The notes: generated by a model not told the origin, from the letters alone. Shown: positions 1 to 5,823, numbered from the stretch's first letter. The stretch: 5,868 bases of DNA from Rhodocyclaceae bacterium (GCA_025361105.1 JANYAW010000385.1:1-5868), one strand, 5' to 3'. Program-made: numbers and translations.

Positions 1-553
1 CGGGCAACAGCCAACCGTTCATCATGCCACGCGAATCAACCACCGCGATTTCGATTTGTCGTGCCAGCGCATAATGTTGCAGGCCATCATCGCTAATGAT
101 CAACGTGGTCAATGGCGCAATCTCCAGCAATTTTCGTGCAGCTTTGACGCGGTCAGCACCGACCACCACCGGACAATCCGCACGACGACGAATCAGCAAA
201 GCTTCATCGCCAACCACTGCCGCATCCGCATCGAGCGCAACCTCGCCACCCTGCCCTGTGCCGCCATAGCCACGTGAGATAACGCCAGGCTGATGACCGC
301 GCGCCTTGAGTTGCTCGACCAGATGAATCACCAATGGTGTCTTGCCCACGCCACCGACGGTGATGTTGCCGACAATCACCACTGGCACCGGCAATTTCGC
401 AACGCGAAAAATTCCCGTTGAATAAGCCCAACGACGAATTGAAGTGAGGCAAAAAAATACTGCCGCCAAAGGCAGCAGCAAAATCGCCAATGCGCCGCGT
501 CTTAACCACGCCGCGAGCAAGATTTTTTCAGCGCGTAGGATTTTGCGTGGCAA
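1..553 (-). CDS. lpxK: Tetraacyldisaccharide 4'-kinase LpxK, N-terminal part (cut by left edge)
   Basis: LpxK phosphorylates the 4' position of tetraacyldisaccharide 1-phosphate to give lipid IVA, late in lipid A synthesis at the cytoplasmic face of the inner membrane. About 184 residues are visible, a little over half of the usual length of about 330. A hydrophobic N-terminal anchor segment (about residues 21-36) is followed by the P-loop GNITVGGVGKT (62-72), SRGYGG (93-98), GDEALLIRR (115-123), the kinase signature DDGLQHYALA (155-164) and NGWLLP at the edge; all match the family in order. The start is uncertain. No ATG is in frame, and an in-frame stop lies upstream inside exbD. TTG at 553 gives the N-terminus MPRKILRAEK; TTG at 520 would give MLAAWLRRG. 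Neither has a clear ribosome binding site. With the 553 start the gene overlaps the end of exbD by 26 bases, so it is probably read by translational coupling as the third gene of exbB-exbD-lpxK. Confidence 0.95.
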   Translation of the reverse strand, partial: MPRKILRAEKILLAAWLRRGALAILLLPLAAVFFCLTSIRRWAYSTGIFRVAKLPVPVVIVGNITVGGVGKTPLVIHLVEQLKARGHQPGVISRGYGGTGQGGEVALDADAAVVGDEALLIRRRADCPVVVGADRVKAARKLLEIAPLTTLIISDDGLQHYALARQIEIAVVDSRGMMNGWLLP

Positions 554-953
554 AAGAAATATGCGACAGCCCGGCCAATTGCGCCGCTTGCATCACATCA
601 ATCACGCCTTGATGCGGCGTCTTGGCATCGGCATTGATAATCACCACCGGCTCTTTGCTGCCAGCACCGCCCACATGCCGCGATAGGGCAGCGGCGATGA
701 CGGAAATTTCACGTCCGGAGACGGTGACTTTGTTGACCAGCACATCACCGGACACAGTAATCACCACATTGATTTCGTTGGCTTGCTCCGACGTTTGGCT
801 GGTGTCGGCGGTGGGCAAATTGATTTCGAGCCCCGAGAACTTGGAATAAGTCGTCGTCACCATCAAAAAAATCAATATCACCAGGAGCACATCAATCATT
901 GGAATCAGATTGATTTCCAGTTCCTCGCGGCTACGTCCTCGTTGGAAATTCAT
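528..953 (-). CDS. exbD: ExbD/TolR family biopolymer transport protein
   Basis: ExbD is the single-span inner-membrane partner of ExbB; together they use the proton gradient to drive TonB-dependent outer-membrane uptake. The 141-residue protein has the family layout: a short charged cytoplasmic tail, one membrane helix (about residues 17-35, LIPMIDVLLVILIFLMV) and a periplasmic domain to the end. Asp21 in the IPMIDV motif sits where E. coli ExbD has its essential membrane Asp25, so the proton-carrying residue is present. The periplasmic part ends with the typical PVVIINADAKTPHQGVIDVMQAAQLAGLSHISFAT pattern, which in full is residues 102-136. The ATG start has a good GAGGG site 7 bases upstream. 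The gene lies 17 bases after exbB and runs into lpxK. TolR is the alternative name, but no tol or pal genes are seen here and the lpxK linkage favours ExbD. Confidence 0.93.
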   Translation of the reverse strand: MNFQRGRSREELEINLIPMIDVLLVILIFLMVTTTYSKFSGLEINLPTADTSQTSEQANEINVVITVSGDVLVNKVTVSGREISVIAAALSRHVGGAGSKEPVVIINADAKTPHQGVIDVMQAAQLAGLSHISFATQNPTR

Positions 954-960
954 CGTTGCA

Positions 961-965
961 CCCTC
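961..965 (-). promoter_or_regulatory. Ribosome binding site of exbD
   Basis: On the minus strand GAGGG lies 7 bases before the exbD ATG (951-953), inside the 17-base gap after the exbB stop. It fixes the ATG at 953 as the start. Confidence 0.7.
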
Positions 966-970
966 AAACG

Positions 971-1573
971 CTAAGCACGCTCGCCGTGCACGGTGTCGAC
1001 CAGTCGAATGGCTTGACGTTCCATCTCGACCAACATGCCATCCACTGCCGCGCGGAAATGTCGATAGGCGATCATGCTCGGGATGGCGATGATCAAACCA
1101 AAACCGGTGTTGTACAAGGCCACCGAAATGCCATGTGCCAGCGCTTGCGGATTGCCTGCGCCGGTAGCGGCACCGAAAATTTCTATCATGCCGACCACTG
1201 TGCCAAATAGCCCCATCAAAGGGGATACGGAGGCGATCGTACCTAGCGTAGTCAAGAATCGTTCAAGGTCATGCGCGACACCGCGTCCCGCTTCTTCGAT
1301 GGATTCCTTCATCACTTCGCGCGAACTTTTGACGTTGCGCATCCCCGCCGCCAGCACTTTGCCCAAGGGCGAATGTTGCTGCAACCTTGCCAGCATCGCG
1401 GGCGTTACACCGCCTTGTCGATACTCATTAACCACGCTAACCACCAAACCTTCGGGGACGATGTGCGCTGCACGCAAAGCGCTAGCCCGCTCGATAATCA
1501 GCGCCACCGCAACCACCGAAGCAACCAACAAAAACCAGATTGGCCAGCCAGCGGCCTGAATAATAGAGAACAC
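971..1573 (-). CDS. exbB: ExbB/TolQ/MotA family proton channel protein
   Basis: ExbB is the multi-span inner-membrane scaffold of the ExbBD motor that energises TonB. From the GTG at 1573 it is 200 residues with three membrane helices (about 10-28, 107-133 and 147-171) and a cytoplasmic stretch between the first two, as in the family. The SPLMGLFGTVVGMI motif (117-130) and ALYNTGFGLIIAIPSMIAY (152-170) are the conserved MotA/TolQ/ExbB core, including the two membrane threonines (T125 and T156) that correspond to E. coli T148 and T181. The E. coli E176 position is Val151 here. I prefer GTG 1573 over the longer TTG at 1591. GTG gives MFSIIQAAGWPIW, the N-terminus I expect for short betaproteobacterial ExbB proteins, and it has GGAG at 8 bases, whereas TTG has none. 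It is the first gene of exbB-exbD-lpxK. Confidence 0.93.
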   Translation of the reverse strand: MFSIIQAAGWPIWFLLVASVVAVALIIERASALRAAHIVPEGLVVSVVNEYRQGGVTPAMLARLQQHSPLGKVLAAGMRNVKSSREVMKESIEEAGRGVAHDLERFLTTLGTIASVSPLMGLFGTVVGMIEIFGAATGAGNPQALAHGISVALYNTGFGLIIAIPSMIAYRHFRAAVDGMLVEMERQAIRLVDTVHGERA

Positions 1574-1581
1574 GAGATTGG

Positions 1582-1585
1582 CTCC
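1582..1585 (-). promoter_or_regulatory. Ribosome binding site deciding the exbB start
   Basis: GGAG on the minus strand lies 8 bases before the GTG at 1573. It falls inside the reading frame if the longer TTG start at 1591 were used, so it argues for the GTG start. Confidence 0.65.
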
Positions 1586-1712
1586 AAGCAAAACAACAAT
1601 AGAGCCACTTTAACGGGGTCGAGCAGAATCGGCAACGTGAAACAAGCACTGGAAATGGGGTCTAAGTAGGTTCAATTGTTAGCGGATGTTCAAATTCGCT
1701 TACAAATTTTCT

Positions 1713-1739
1713 ATCATAAATAAACTAAATAATTTACAA
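1713..1739 (-). promoter_or_regulatory. Possible minus-strand promoter for exbB-exbD-lpxK
   Basis: On the minus strand TTGTAA (1739-1734) and TATGAT (1718-1713) resemble sigma-70 -35 and -10 boxes. The spacer is only 15 bases, shorter than the preferred 16-18, and it would leave a leader of about 130 bases before exbB. It is the best candidate I find in this AT-rich stretch, but it is weak. Confidence 0.25.
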
Positions 1740-1761
1740 ATAGAAAAATCTCGGGCATATT
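1733..1761 (+). promoter_or_regulatory. Putative sigma-70 promoter of the transporter-regulator cassette
   Basis: TTTACA at 1733-1738 matches five of six -35 bases. CATATT at 1756-1761 matches four of six -10 bases. The spacer is exactly 17. Transcription would begin near 1768, leaving a leader of about 23 bases before the GTG at 1791 and only about 5 before the TTG at 1773. The surrounding DNA is very AT-rich. Confidence 0.45.
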
Positions 1762-1766
1762 TGTAA
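1734..1766. promoter_or_regulatory. Inverted repeat, candidate operator of the efflux cassette
   Basis: TTACAAATA at 1734-1742 is perfectly inverted as TATTTGTAA at 1758-1766, with a 15-base spacer. The two arms fall on the -35 and -10 boxes of the putative plus-strand promoter, the usual place for a repressor site. A further direct copy, TTACAAAT, sits at 1700-1707, 34 bases upstream of the left arm. The repeat is seen directly. That it binds the regulator encoded at 3053-3679 is inference. The AT-rich context raises the chance of a coincidental repeat. Confidence 0.4.
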
Positions 1767-1790
1767 TTCAATTTGTTTACTAATTTGCCT

Positions 1791-3056
1791 GTGAAATCCA
1801 CGCCACTAATCGTCGCCGCTTGTCTGGTCGCCTTCTTCTCGACCGTTGGCGCTGCGCTGCCGTATCCCATATTGGCGCCACTTTTCGCCGCCGATGCGGC
1901 CAACGAGGTGACCAACAATCTCAATCATTTTTGGGGCATGCCACCAAAATTATTGTTGGGACTTGCGCTGGCGATAAACCCGTTTGGCTTGTTGATTGGC
2001 GCGACTTTGTTAGGTCCGCTGTCCGACCGCTACGGCCGCCGTCCGCTGCTGCTCAGCACCTCACTAGCCGCCGCTGTGGGGCATGCAATTACAGCGATCG
2101 CGTTGGCGATTCAGTCGTACCCGCTATTTATCGTCGCGCGGTTTGCCACCGGGTTGATGGAGGGCAACGACAGCGTGGCGCGTGCGATGTTGGCAGAAAA
2201 TTTGAGCGGCAGTGAGCGTGTGCGTGCGCTGTCGTGGCTCAACAGTTCGCTTTATTCAGGCTGGTTGGCAGGACCATTGATTGCCGCATTGAGTGTAAGT
2301 TGGGGCATGACCGTGCCGTTTTGGATTGCCGCCAGCGCCCTGCTGGTGACGTTCATTGTGGCTGCTTTGGTGGTGCCGCGACAGTTGCCCGGCCACACCA
2401 CTGTGCCCAACGCGAGCACCGGCTGGTGGCACGTCGTGCAGCACCAACACGCCTTGAAGTTGCTCAAGCATCCAGAATTGCTCCGTCTGTTTTACCTGCA
2501 ATTAGCATTGACCTGCGGTGTCACCGCGTTCTACGAGTTCTACCCGCTTTGGCTAGTCGAAGTTGCCGGATTCGACGCGCAAGGCATCGCCTGGACAACC
2601 GCCGCACTGTGCGGCGTTATGGCGGTCGCATCGATATTCGCCGGACGTATTGAGCGTAGCGACCCGCTCAAAACCGCAAGTTTTTTTGCTGCGCTAATCG
2701 CAGCAACAATTGCTGTTGTTGGCTTCGGAAATGCAGGCATCGGCATCGCTGCGATTGTGCTGTTTGGCGTCCCCAACGCAGGTTACAGCGCCGTGATGCC
2801 CGCTTGGTGTGCCGAGCGATTTGGTTACCTCGGCCAAGGCGCAGTGATGGGTTTGCTGTCGACGATCTTTTGCCTTGCAAATATCCTGATGGCGCTAGCC
2901 GGTGCGGTGTTGACACTAATCGACACGCGTCTGATTTTGTTGCTCGGCGCAGCGCTTTCAGCAGGGGCCGCCTGGCAAATCGGTCGATGGAATCTTCCGC
3001 TGAATCTTCGACTAAGTTTGCCAATTCCTTCGACGACAGATGAGATAGCAAAATGA
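1791..3056 (+). CDS. Major facilitator superfamily transporter, DHA1-type efflux pump
   Basis: This is an inner-membrane secondary transporter, probably a proton-coupled exporter of small molecules; the substrate cannot be read from the sequence. From the GTG at 1791 it is 421 residues, normal for a 12-helix MFS protein. It has the motif-A loop GPLSDRYGRRPLLL (about 75-88) between helices 2 and 3, a motif-C-like SGWLAGPLI (about 156-164) in helix 5 as in drug/H+ antiporters, a central hydrophilic loop (about 196-230) and a second six-helix half. The start is unsure. TTG at 1773 or 1785 is in frame, none has a clear ribosome binding site, and GTG best fits the predicted transcription start. 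The stop codon overlaps the next gene's ATG (ATGA), so transporter and regulator are translated together. The family is secure; the efflux direction is inferred from motif C and the regulator partner. Confidence 0.88.
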   Translation: MKSTPLIVAACLVAFFSTVGAALPYPILAPLFAADAANEVTNNLNHFWGMPPKLLLGLALAINPFGLLIGATLLGPLSDRYGRRPLLLSTSLAAAVGHAITAIALAIQSYPLFIVARFATGLMEGNDSVARAMLAENLSGSERVRALSWLNSSLYSGWLAGPLIAALSVSWGMTVPFWIAASALLVTFIVAALVVPRQLPGHTTVPNASTGWWHVVQHQHALKLLKHPELLRLFYLQLALTCGVTAFYEFYPLWLVEVAGFDAQGIAWTTAALCGVMAVASIFAGRIERSDPLKTASFFAALIAATIAVVGFGNAGIGIAAIVLFGVPNAGYSAVMPAWCAERFGYLGQGAVMGLLSTIFCLANILMALAGAVLTLIDTRLILLLGAALSAGAAWQIGRWNLPLNLRLSLPIPSTTDEIAK

Positions 3057-3679
3057 ACACCGCCGATCATGTTTTATTTCTGCTCAAAACGCGTGGCCCA
3101 CAAACCGCGCAGCAATTGGCGGAGAAATTGAAGCTCACCTCGATGGGCGCACGCCGTCACCTCGAAGCGGCAAACAAAGCAGGCTTTGTGGCGAGCGAAG
3201 ATCGCGCCGATAAAGTCGGTCGCCCCGCGCGCTATTGGCGGCTCACCGAGTCCGGACACGCGCGCTTTCCCGATCGTCATTCGGAACTCACCGTCGAGTT
3301 AATTGCTAGCGTGCGCGAAGTGTTTGGACAAACTGGCCTGGACAAATTAATTTGCAGCCGCGAGGAACATAGCGAAGCGCAATACAAAGCCAAGATTGGC
3401 AGGACCAAAAAATTAAATGAGCGCGTAGCAAAATTGACTTTGGCTCGCGATGAAGAAGGCTACATGGCCAGCATACAGCCACAAAGCGACGGCAGCTTTT
3501 TGCTCATCGAAGACCACTGCCCCATCTGTGCCGCAGCCACAGAATGTCAAAGCTTTTGCCGCGCCGAACTGGCAGTTTTTCAACGCGTGCTTGGCAGTGG
3601 TTGTACAGTGAATCGCGTAGAACATCTTCTTTCTGGCGCACGGCGATGTGTTTATGAAATTAAGGTCGTTGCAGGATAG
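3053..3679 (+). CDS. Winged-helix transcriptional regulator with SufR-like cysteine signature
   Basis: This is a DNA-binding regulator of 208 residues. The N-terminus (about 5-70) is a winged helix: a helix-turn-helix at QTAQQLAEKLKLTSMGARRHL (17-37 in full) and a wing with DKVGRPARYWRLT (53-65). The C-terminal part ends in a cysteine-rich domain with C156, C169, C184 and C199, spaced C-x12-C-x14-C-x14-C. That is nearly the C-x12-C-x13-C-x14-C pattern of the Fe-S repressor SufR. Two extra cysteines (C159, C165) lie inside the first interval. An Fe-S or thiol/metal sensing role is therefore plausible but unproven. There are no suf genes in the window. The ATG overlaps the transporter stop, and the likely target is the cassette's own promoter. 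It belongs to the broad ArsR/MarR-like group that includes SufR; calling it SufR itself would go too far. Confidence 0.85.
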   Translation: MNTADHVLFLLKTRGPQTAQQLAEKLKLTSMGARRHLEAANKAGFVASEDRADKVGRPARYWRLTESGHARFPDRHSELTVELIASVREVFGQTGLDKLICSREEHSEAQYKAKIGRTKKLNERVAKLTLARDEEGYMASIQPQSDGSFLLIEDHCPICAAATECQSFCRAELAVFQRVLGSGCTVNRVEHLLSGARRCVYEIKVVAG

Positions 3680-3848
3680 TTTTTGATGTTCATGTGCGTC
3701 GGGGCAAATGCGGTTTGCCAGTTGATGCTGGTGACACGCCGTCGCAAGACCGAAACTAGCTACCAAACCCAAACCGAAAATCTCGATGCGATAGAATTTC
3801 TCCACATCAAATTCGCTGATTTTCTCACCTGATTTTGTGCCACCATCA
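3680..3848. other. Intergenic gap before xseA
   Basis: This stretch of 169 bases has no convincing gene. It contains a weak hairpin (GGCAAA at 3703-3708, TTTGCC at 3714-3719, 5-base loop) with no T-run, so it is not a clear terminator. TAGAAT at 3792-3797 matches five of six -10 bases and could serve xseA, but no good -35 box stands at 16-18 bases. Confidence 0.4.
3792..3797 (+). promoter_or_regulatory. Possible -10 box of xseA
   Basis: TAGAAT is one base off the -10 consensus and would start transcription about 45 bases before the xseA ATG. No recognisable -35 box is present, so an extra activator, or read-through from the upstream cassette, may contribute. Confidence 0.3.
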
Positions 3849-5075
3849 ATGAACTCCCTCCCTCAAATCGTCTCAATCTCCGAACTCAATCGGCTTGCGC
3901 GCAATGCTTTGGAGCGGGAGATTCCGCTGTTGTGGGTGTCTGGTGAAATCTCGAATTTGACGCGGGCGGCTTCTGGTCATGTTTATTTCAACTTGAAGGA
4001 CGAAAGCGCTCAAGCGCGTTGTGTAATGTTTCGGGCGCGTGCTGGTTTGGTTCCTTGGGTGTTGGCTAACGGGCAGCAAGTTGAAGCGCGGGCACTGGTG
4101 TCTATGTATGAGCCGCGCGGCGAATTTCAATTGAATATTGAGTCCATGCGGCGCGCCGGGCTGGGCAAACTTTATGAGACATTTAGTCGACTCAAGGCGC
4201 AACTGGAAAGTGAAGGGCTGTTTGCGCAGGAGCGCAAGCGCGTGCTGCCGCGTTATCCGCGCGCGATTGGCATTGTCAGCTCATTGCAAGCGGCTGCCTT
4301 GCACGACGTACTTAGCGCGCTGACGCGTCGTGCGCCGAATGTGCCGGTGTTTATTTATCCGACACCGGTGCAAGGCGAGAGCGCGCCGGCAATGATCGTC
4401 ACCGCACTTGAGGCAGCGAATCGGCACGCGCAATGTGAGCTATTGCTGGTGGTGCGTGGCGGCGGCAGTATTGAAGATTTATGGGCATTCAACGATGAAG
4501 CGGTGGCACGTTCGATTGTGGCCAGTCGCGTGCCGGTGATCGTTGGCGTGGGTCACGAAACCGACACCACGATTGCTGATTTCGTCGCCGACCAACGCGC
4601 TGCAACGCCGACCGCCGCGGCTGAATTGGCCAGCGAAGCCTGGTTCTCGGCGGCACGCCAATTGAACGAGCTGCGCAGCGCGATGCGCACCGCAATGGAG
4701 CGTCGATTTAATATCATGCGTCAACGTGTCGACGAGGCTGCGCGCCGTCTGTTGCATCCGGCCACACGTTTGCAGCGCGTGCATAGCCAACTGACGATGC
4801 TGCGGCAGCGCTTGATTGCGGCTGGTCGGCTCAGACTGAGTGCACAACAGGCGCGTTTGGCATGCGTCTCAACTGCACTGACACACCTCAATCCCGAGGC
4901 AGTTTTGCAGCGTGGTTATGCCATTGTGATGGCATCGACCACGCGAGAAATAATTACTGATACCGTCCAAGTTTCGCGTGGCGATGCCGTCGTTTTGCGC
5001 TTCGCGACAGGGGTTGCGGATGCGCGAATTGAGGACACATATCACGATAACGCGCAGGCGACATTGGAGGATTGA
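3849..5075 (+). CDS. xseA: Exodeoxyribonuclease VII large subunit
   Basis: XseA is the catalytic large subunit of exonuclease VII, which with several XseB subunits degrades single-stranded DNA from both ends into acid-soluble oligonucleotides. The 408-residue protein has an N-terminal OB fold (about 5-100; VSGEISNLTRAASGHVYFNLK at 30-50 in full, then YEPRGEFQL), the catalytic domain (about 120-260), a coiled-coil arm (about 262-345) and a C-terminal segment with LQRGYAIV (353-360). The conserved residues that I recall as D155, R205, H238 and D241 in E. coli appear here as D153, R203 (RGGGSIEDLWAFNDE), H236 and D239 (GHETDTTIADFVAD). It is about 48 residues shorter than E. coli XseA, mainly in the coiled-coil arm. 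ATG 3849 is preferred over GTG 3837 because it gives the usual N-terminus; neither has a clear ribosome binding site. xseB is not adjacent. Confidence 0.96.
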   Translation: MNSLPQIVSISELNRLARNALEREIPLLWVSGEISNLTRAASGHVYFNLKDESAQARCVMFRARAGLVPWVLANGQQVEARALVSMYEPRGEFQLNIESMRRAGLGKLYETFSRLKAQLESEGLFAQERKRVLPRYPRAIGIVSSLQAAALHDVLSALTRRAPNVPVFIYPTPVQGESAPAMIVTALEAANRHAQCELLLVVRGGGSIEDLWAFNDEAVARSIVASRVPVIVGVGHETDTTIADFVADQRAATPTAAAELASEAWFSAARQLNELRSAMRTAMERRFNIMRQRVDEAARRLLHPATRLQRVHSQLTMLRQRLIAAGRLRLSAQQARLACVSTALTHLNPEAVLQRGYAIVMASTTREIITDTVQVSRGDAVVLRFATGVADARIEDTYHDNAQATLED

Positions 5076-5110
5076 GCGCTTGCGGCGGTGTCGCGACAAG
5101 CTCGTTCGGC

Positions 5111-5116
5111 TATACT
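5111..5116 (+). promoter_or_regulatory. Likely -10 box of the membrane protein gene
   Basis: TATACT lies 33 bases before the ATG at 5149 in the gap after xseA and matches five of six -10 bases. The -35 region at 16-18 bases (around 5088-5094) is a poor match. It suggests the gene has its own promoter rather than depending on xseA. Confidence 0.45.
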
Positions 5117-5137
5117 GAAGTTTGATTATTTTTCACT

Positions 5138-5141
5138 GGAG
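5138..5141 (+). promoter_or_regulatory. Ribosome binding site deciding the start at 5149
   Basis: GGAG lies 7 bases before the ATG at 5149. A longer in-frame TTG start at 5122 has no such site, and would place this GGAG inside the coding region, so ATG 5149 is chosen. Confidence 0.75.
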
Positions 5142-5148
5142 ACACATC

Positions 5149-5742
5149 ATGGGCGCAATACTTCAATCACTTGGACGCACCGTCATTGCCGGTTTCGTTC
5201 TGTTGCTTATCATCATTGAACTCACGGCAATGATGAGCGGAACGTCAGTCAGTATGAGTCATGCGTGGTCGGCATTTTTCATGCGCTATTTGCATGTGAT
5301 GTCGGGCGTGATGTGGATCGGTTTGCTGTGGTATTTCAATTTCGTGCAAATTCCCTCAATGCCGAAAATTCCCGATGAACAAAAACCTGCCATCGGCAAA
5401 GTTATTGCGCCGACCGCGCTTTTCTGGTTCCGCTGGGCAGCATTGGCGACCGTGGTTACGGGCTTGCTCCTCGGCTCGATGAATGGCTACATCATGGCGG
5501 CGCTGACCTTTGATCGCCCTTACTTGGCGATTGGCATCGGCATGTGGCTGGCACTAATCATGGCTTTCAATGTGTGGTTCATCATTTGGCCGAATCAGAA
5601 AAAAGCGCTGGGCATTGTGGTGGTTGAAGCCGCCGAAAAAGCCGCCGCCGCGCGTTTGGCGATGCTCACGTCACGCGCCAATACGCTGCTCTCCATCCCG
5701 ATGCTGTTTTGCATGGTAGCGCAGCAAAATGGCGGCTTGTAA
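5149..5742 (+). CDS. Short integral membrane protein resembling the PuuD urate hydroxylase membrane domain
   Basis: This is a 197-residue inner-membrane protein with about five hydrophobic helices (roughly 11-30, 43-65, 89-110, 124-147 and 178-192). The pattern RYLHVMSGVMWIGLLWYFNF (46-65), the FRWAALATVVTGLLLG stretch (94-109) and the C-terminal SRANTLLSIPMLFCM (175-189) recall the Urate_ox_N membrane domain of PuuD, which in alphaproteobacteria oxidises urate and carries a C-terminal cytochrome c. That cytochrome domain is absent here and the protein is shorter, so urate oxidation should not be assumed. H49, in the second helix, is a possible haem ligand (inference only). No purine genes are nearby. 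It follows xseA by 73 bases, has its own -10 box and a good ribosome binding site, and ends just before a strong terminator. The membrane-protein call is secure; the family call is from motif memory. Confidence 0.7.
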   Translation: MGAILQSLGRTVIAGFVLLLIIIELTAMMSGTSVSMSHAWSAFFMRYLHVMSGVMWIGLLWYFNFVQIPSMPKIPDEQKPAIGKVIAPTALFWFRWAALATVVTGLLLGSMNGYIMAALTFDRPYLAIGIGMWLALIMAFNVWFIIWPNQKKALGIVVVEAAEKAAAARLAMLTSRANTLLSIPMLFCMVAQQNGGL

Positions 5743-5767
5743 ATAGCGGCGTAAGCGGGTTGCCTCA

Positions 5768-5795
5768 AAAAAAAGCGGCCTAGGCCGCTTTTTTT
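5768..5795. terminator. Perfectly palindromic rho-independent terminator, probably bidirectional
   Basis: GCGGCC (5775-5780) and GGCCGC (5783-5788) form a GC stem around the central TA. It is flanked by eight A (5767-5774) and seven T (5789-5795), so 28 bases are perfectly self-complementary. It has a T-run on both strands. It ends the plus-strand transcript 25 bases after the membrane protein's stop and could also end a convergent gene entering from the right. Confidence 0.92.
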
Positions 5796-5823
5796 CTTTC
5801 ACTCTTTTGACCAAACTGCGCGC

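Noticed and set aside
1074..1559. Plus-strand open frame of 161 codons across exbB
   Set aside because: It is the antisense of exbB. Its proline/alanine/threonine-rich composition is typical of a shadow frame, and exbB on the other strand matches a known family throughout.
1700..1745. Fur box upstream of exbB
   Set aside because: ExbBD genes are often iron-regulated, so I looked for a GATAATGATAATCATTATC-like site. The AT-rich stretch has only scattered partial matches no better than chance in such DNA.
2668..3060. Minus-strand open frame of 130 codons over the end of the transporter gene
   Set aside because: It is antisense to conserved membrane helices of the transporter and rich in Arg/Ser/Gln, with no recognisable domain.
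3053..3679. Naming the regulator SufR
   Set aside because: The cysteine spacing differs by one residue, extra cysteines are present, and there are no suf genes nearby; only the family-level call is supported.
3413..3805. Minus-strand open frame of 130 codons beginning in the gap before xseA and running across the regulator gene
   Set aside because: It is mostly antisense to a gene with clear family motifs, has no family-like sequence and no good ribosome binding site; its His/Cys content reflects the opposite strand.
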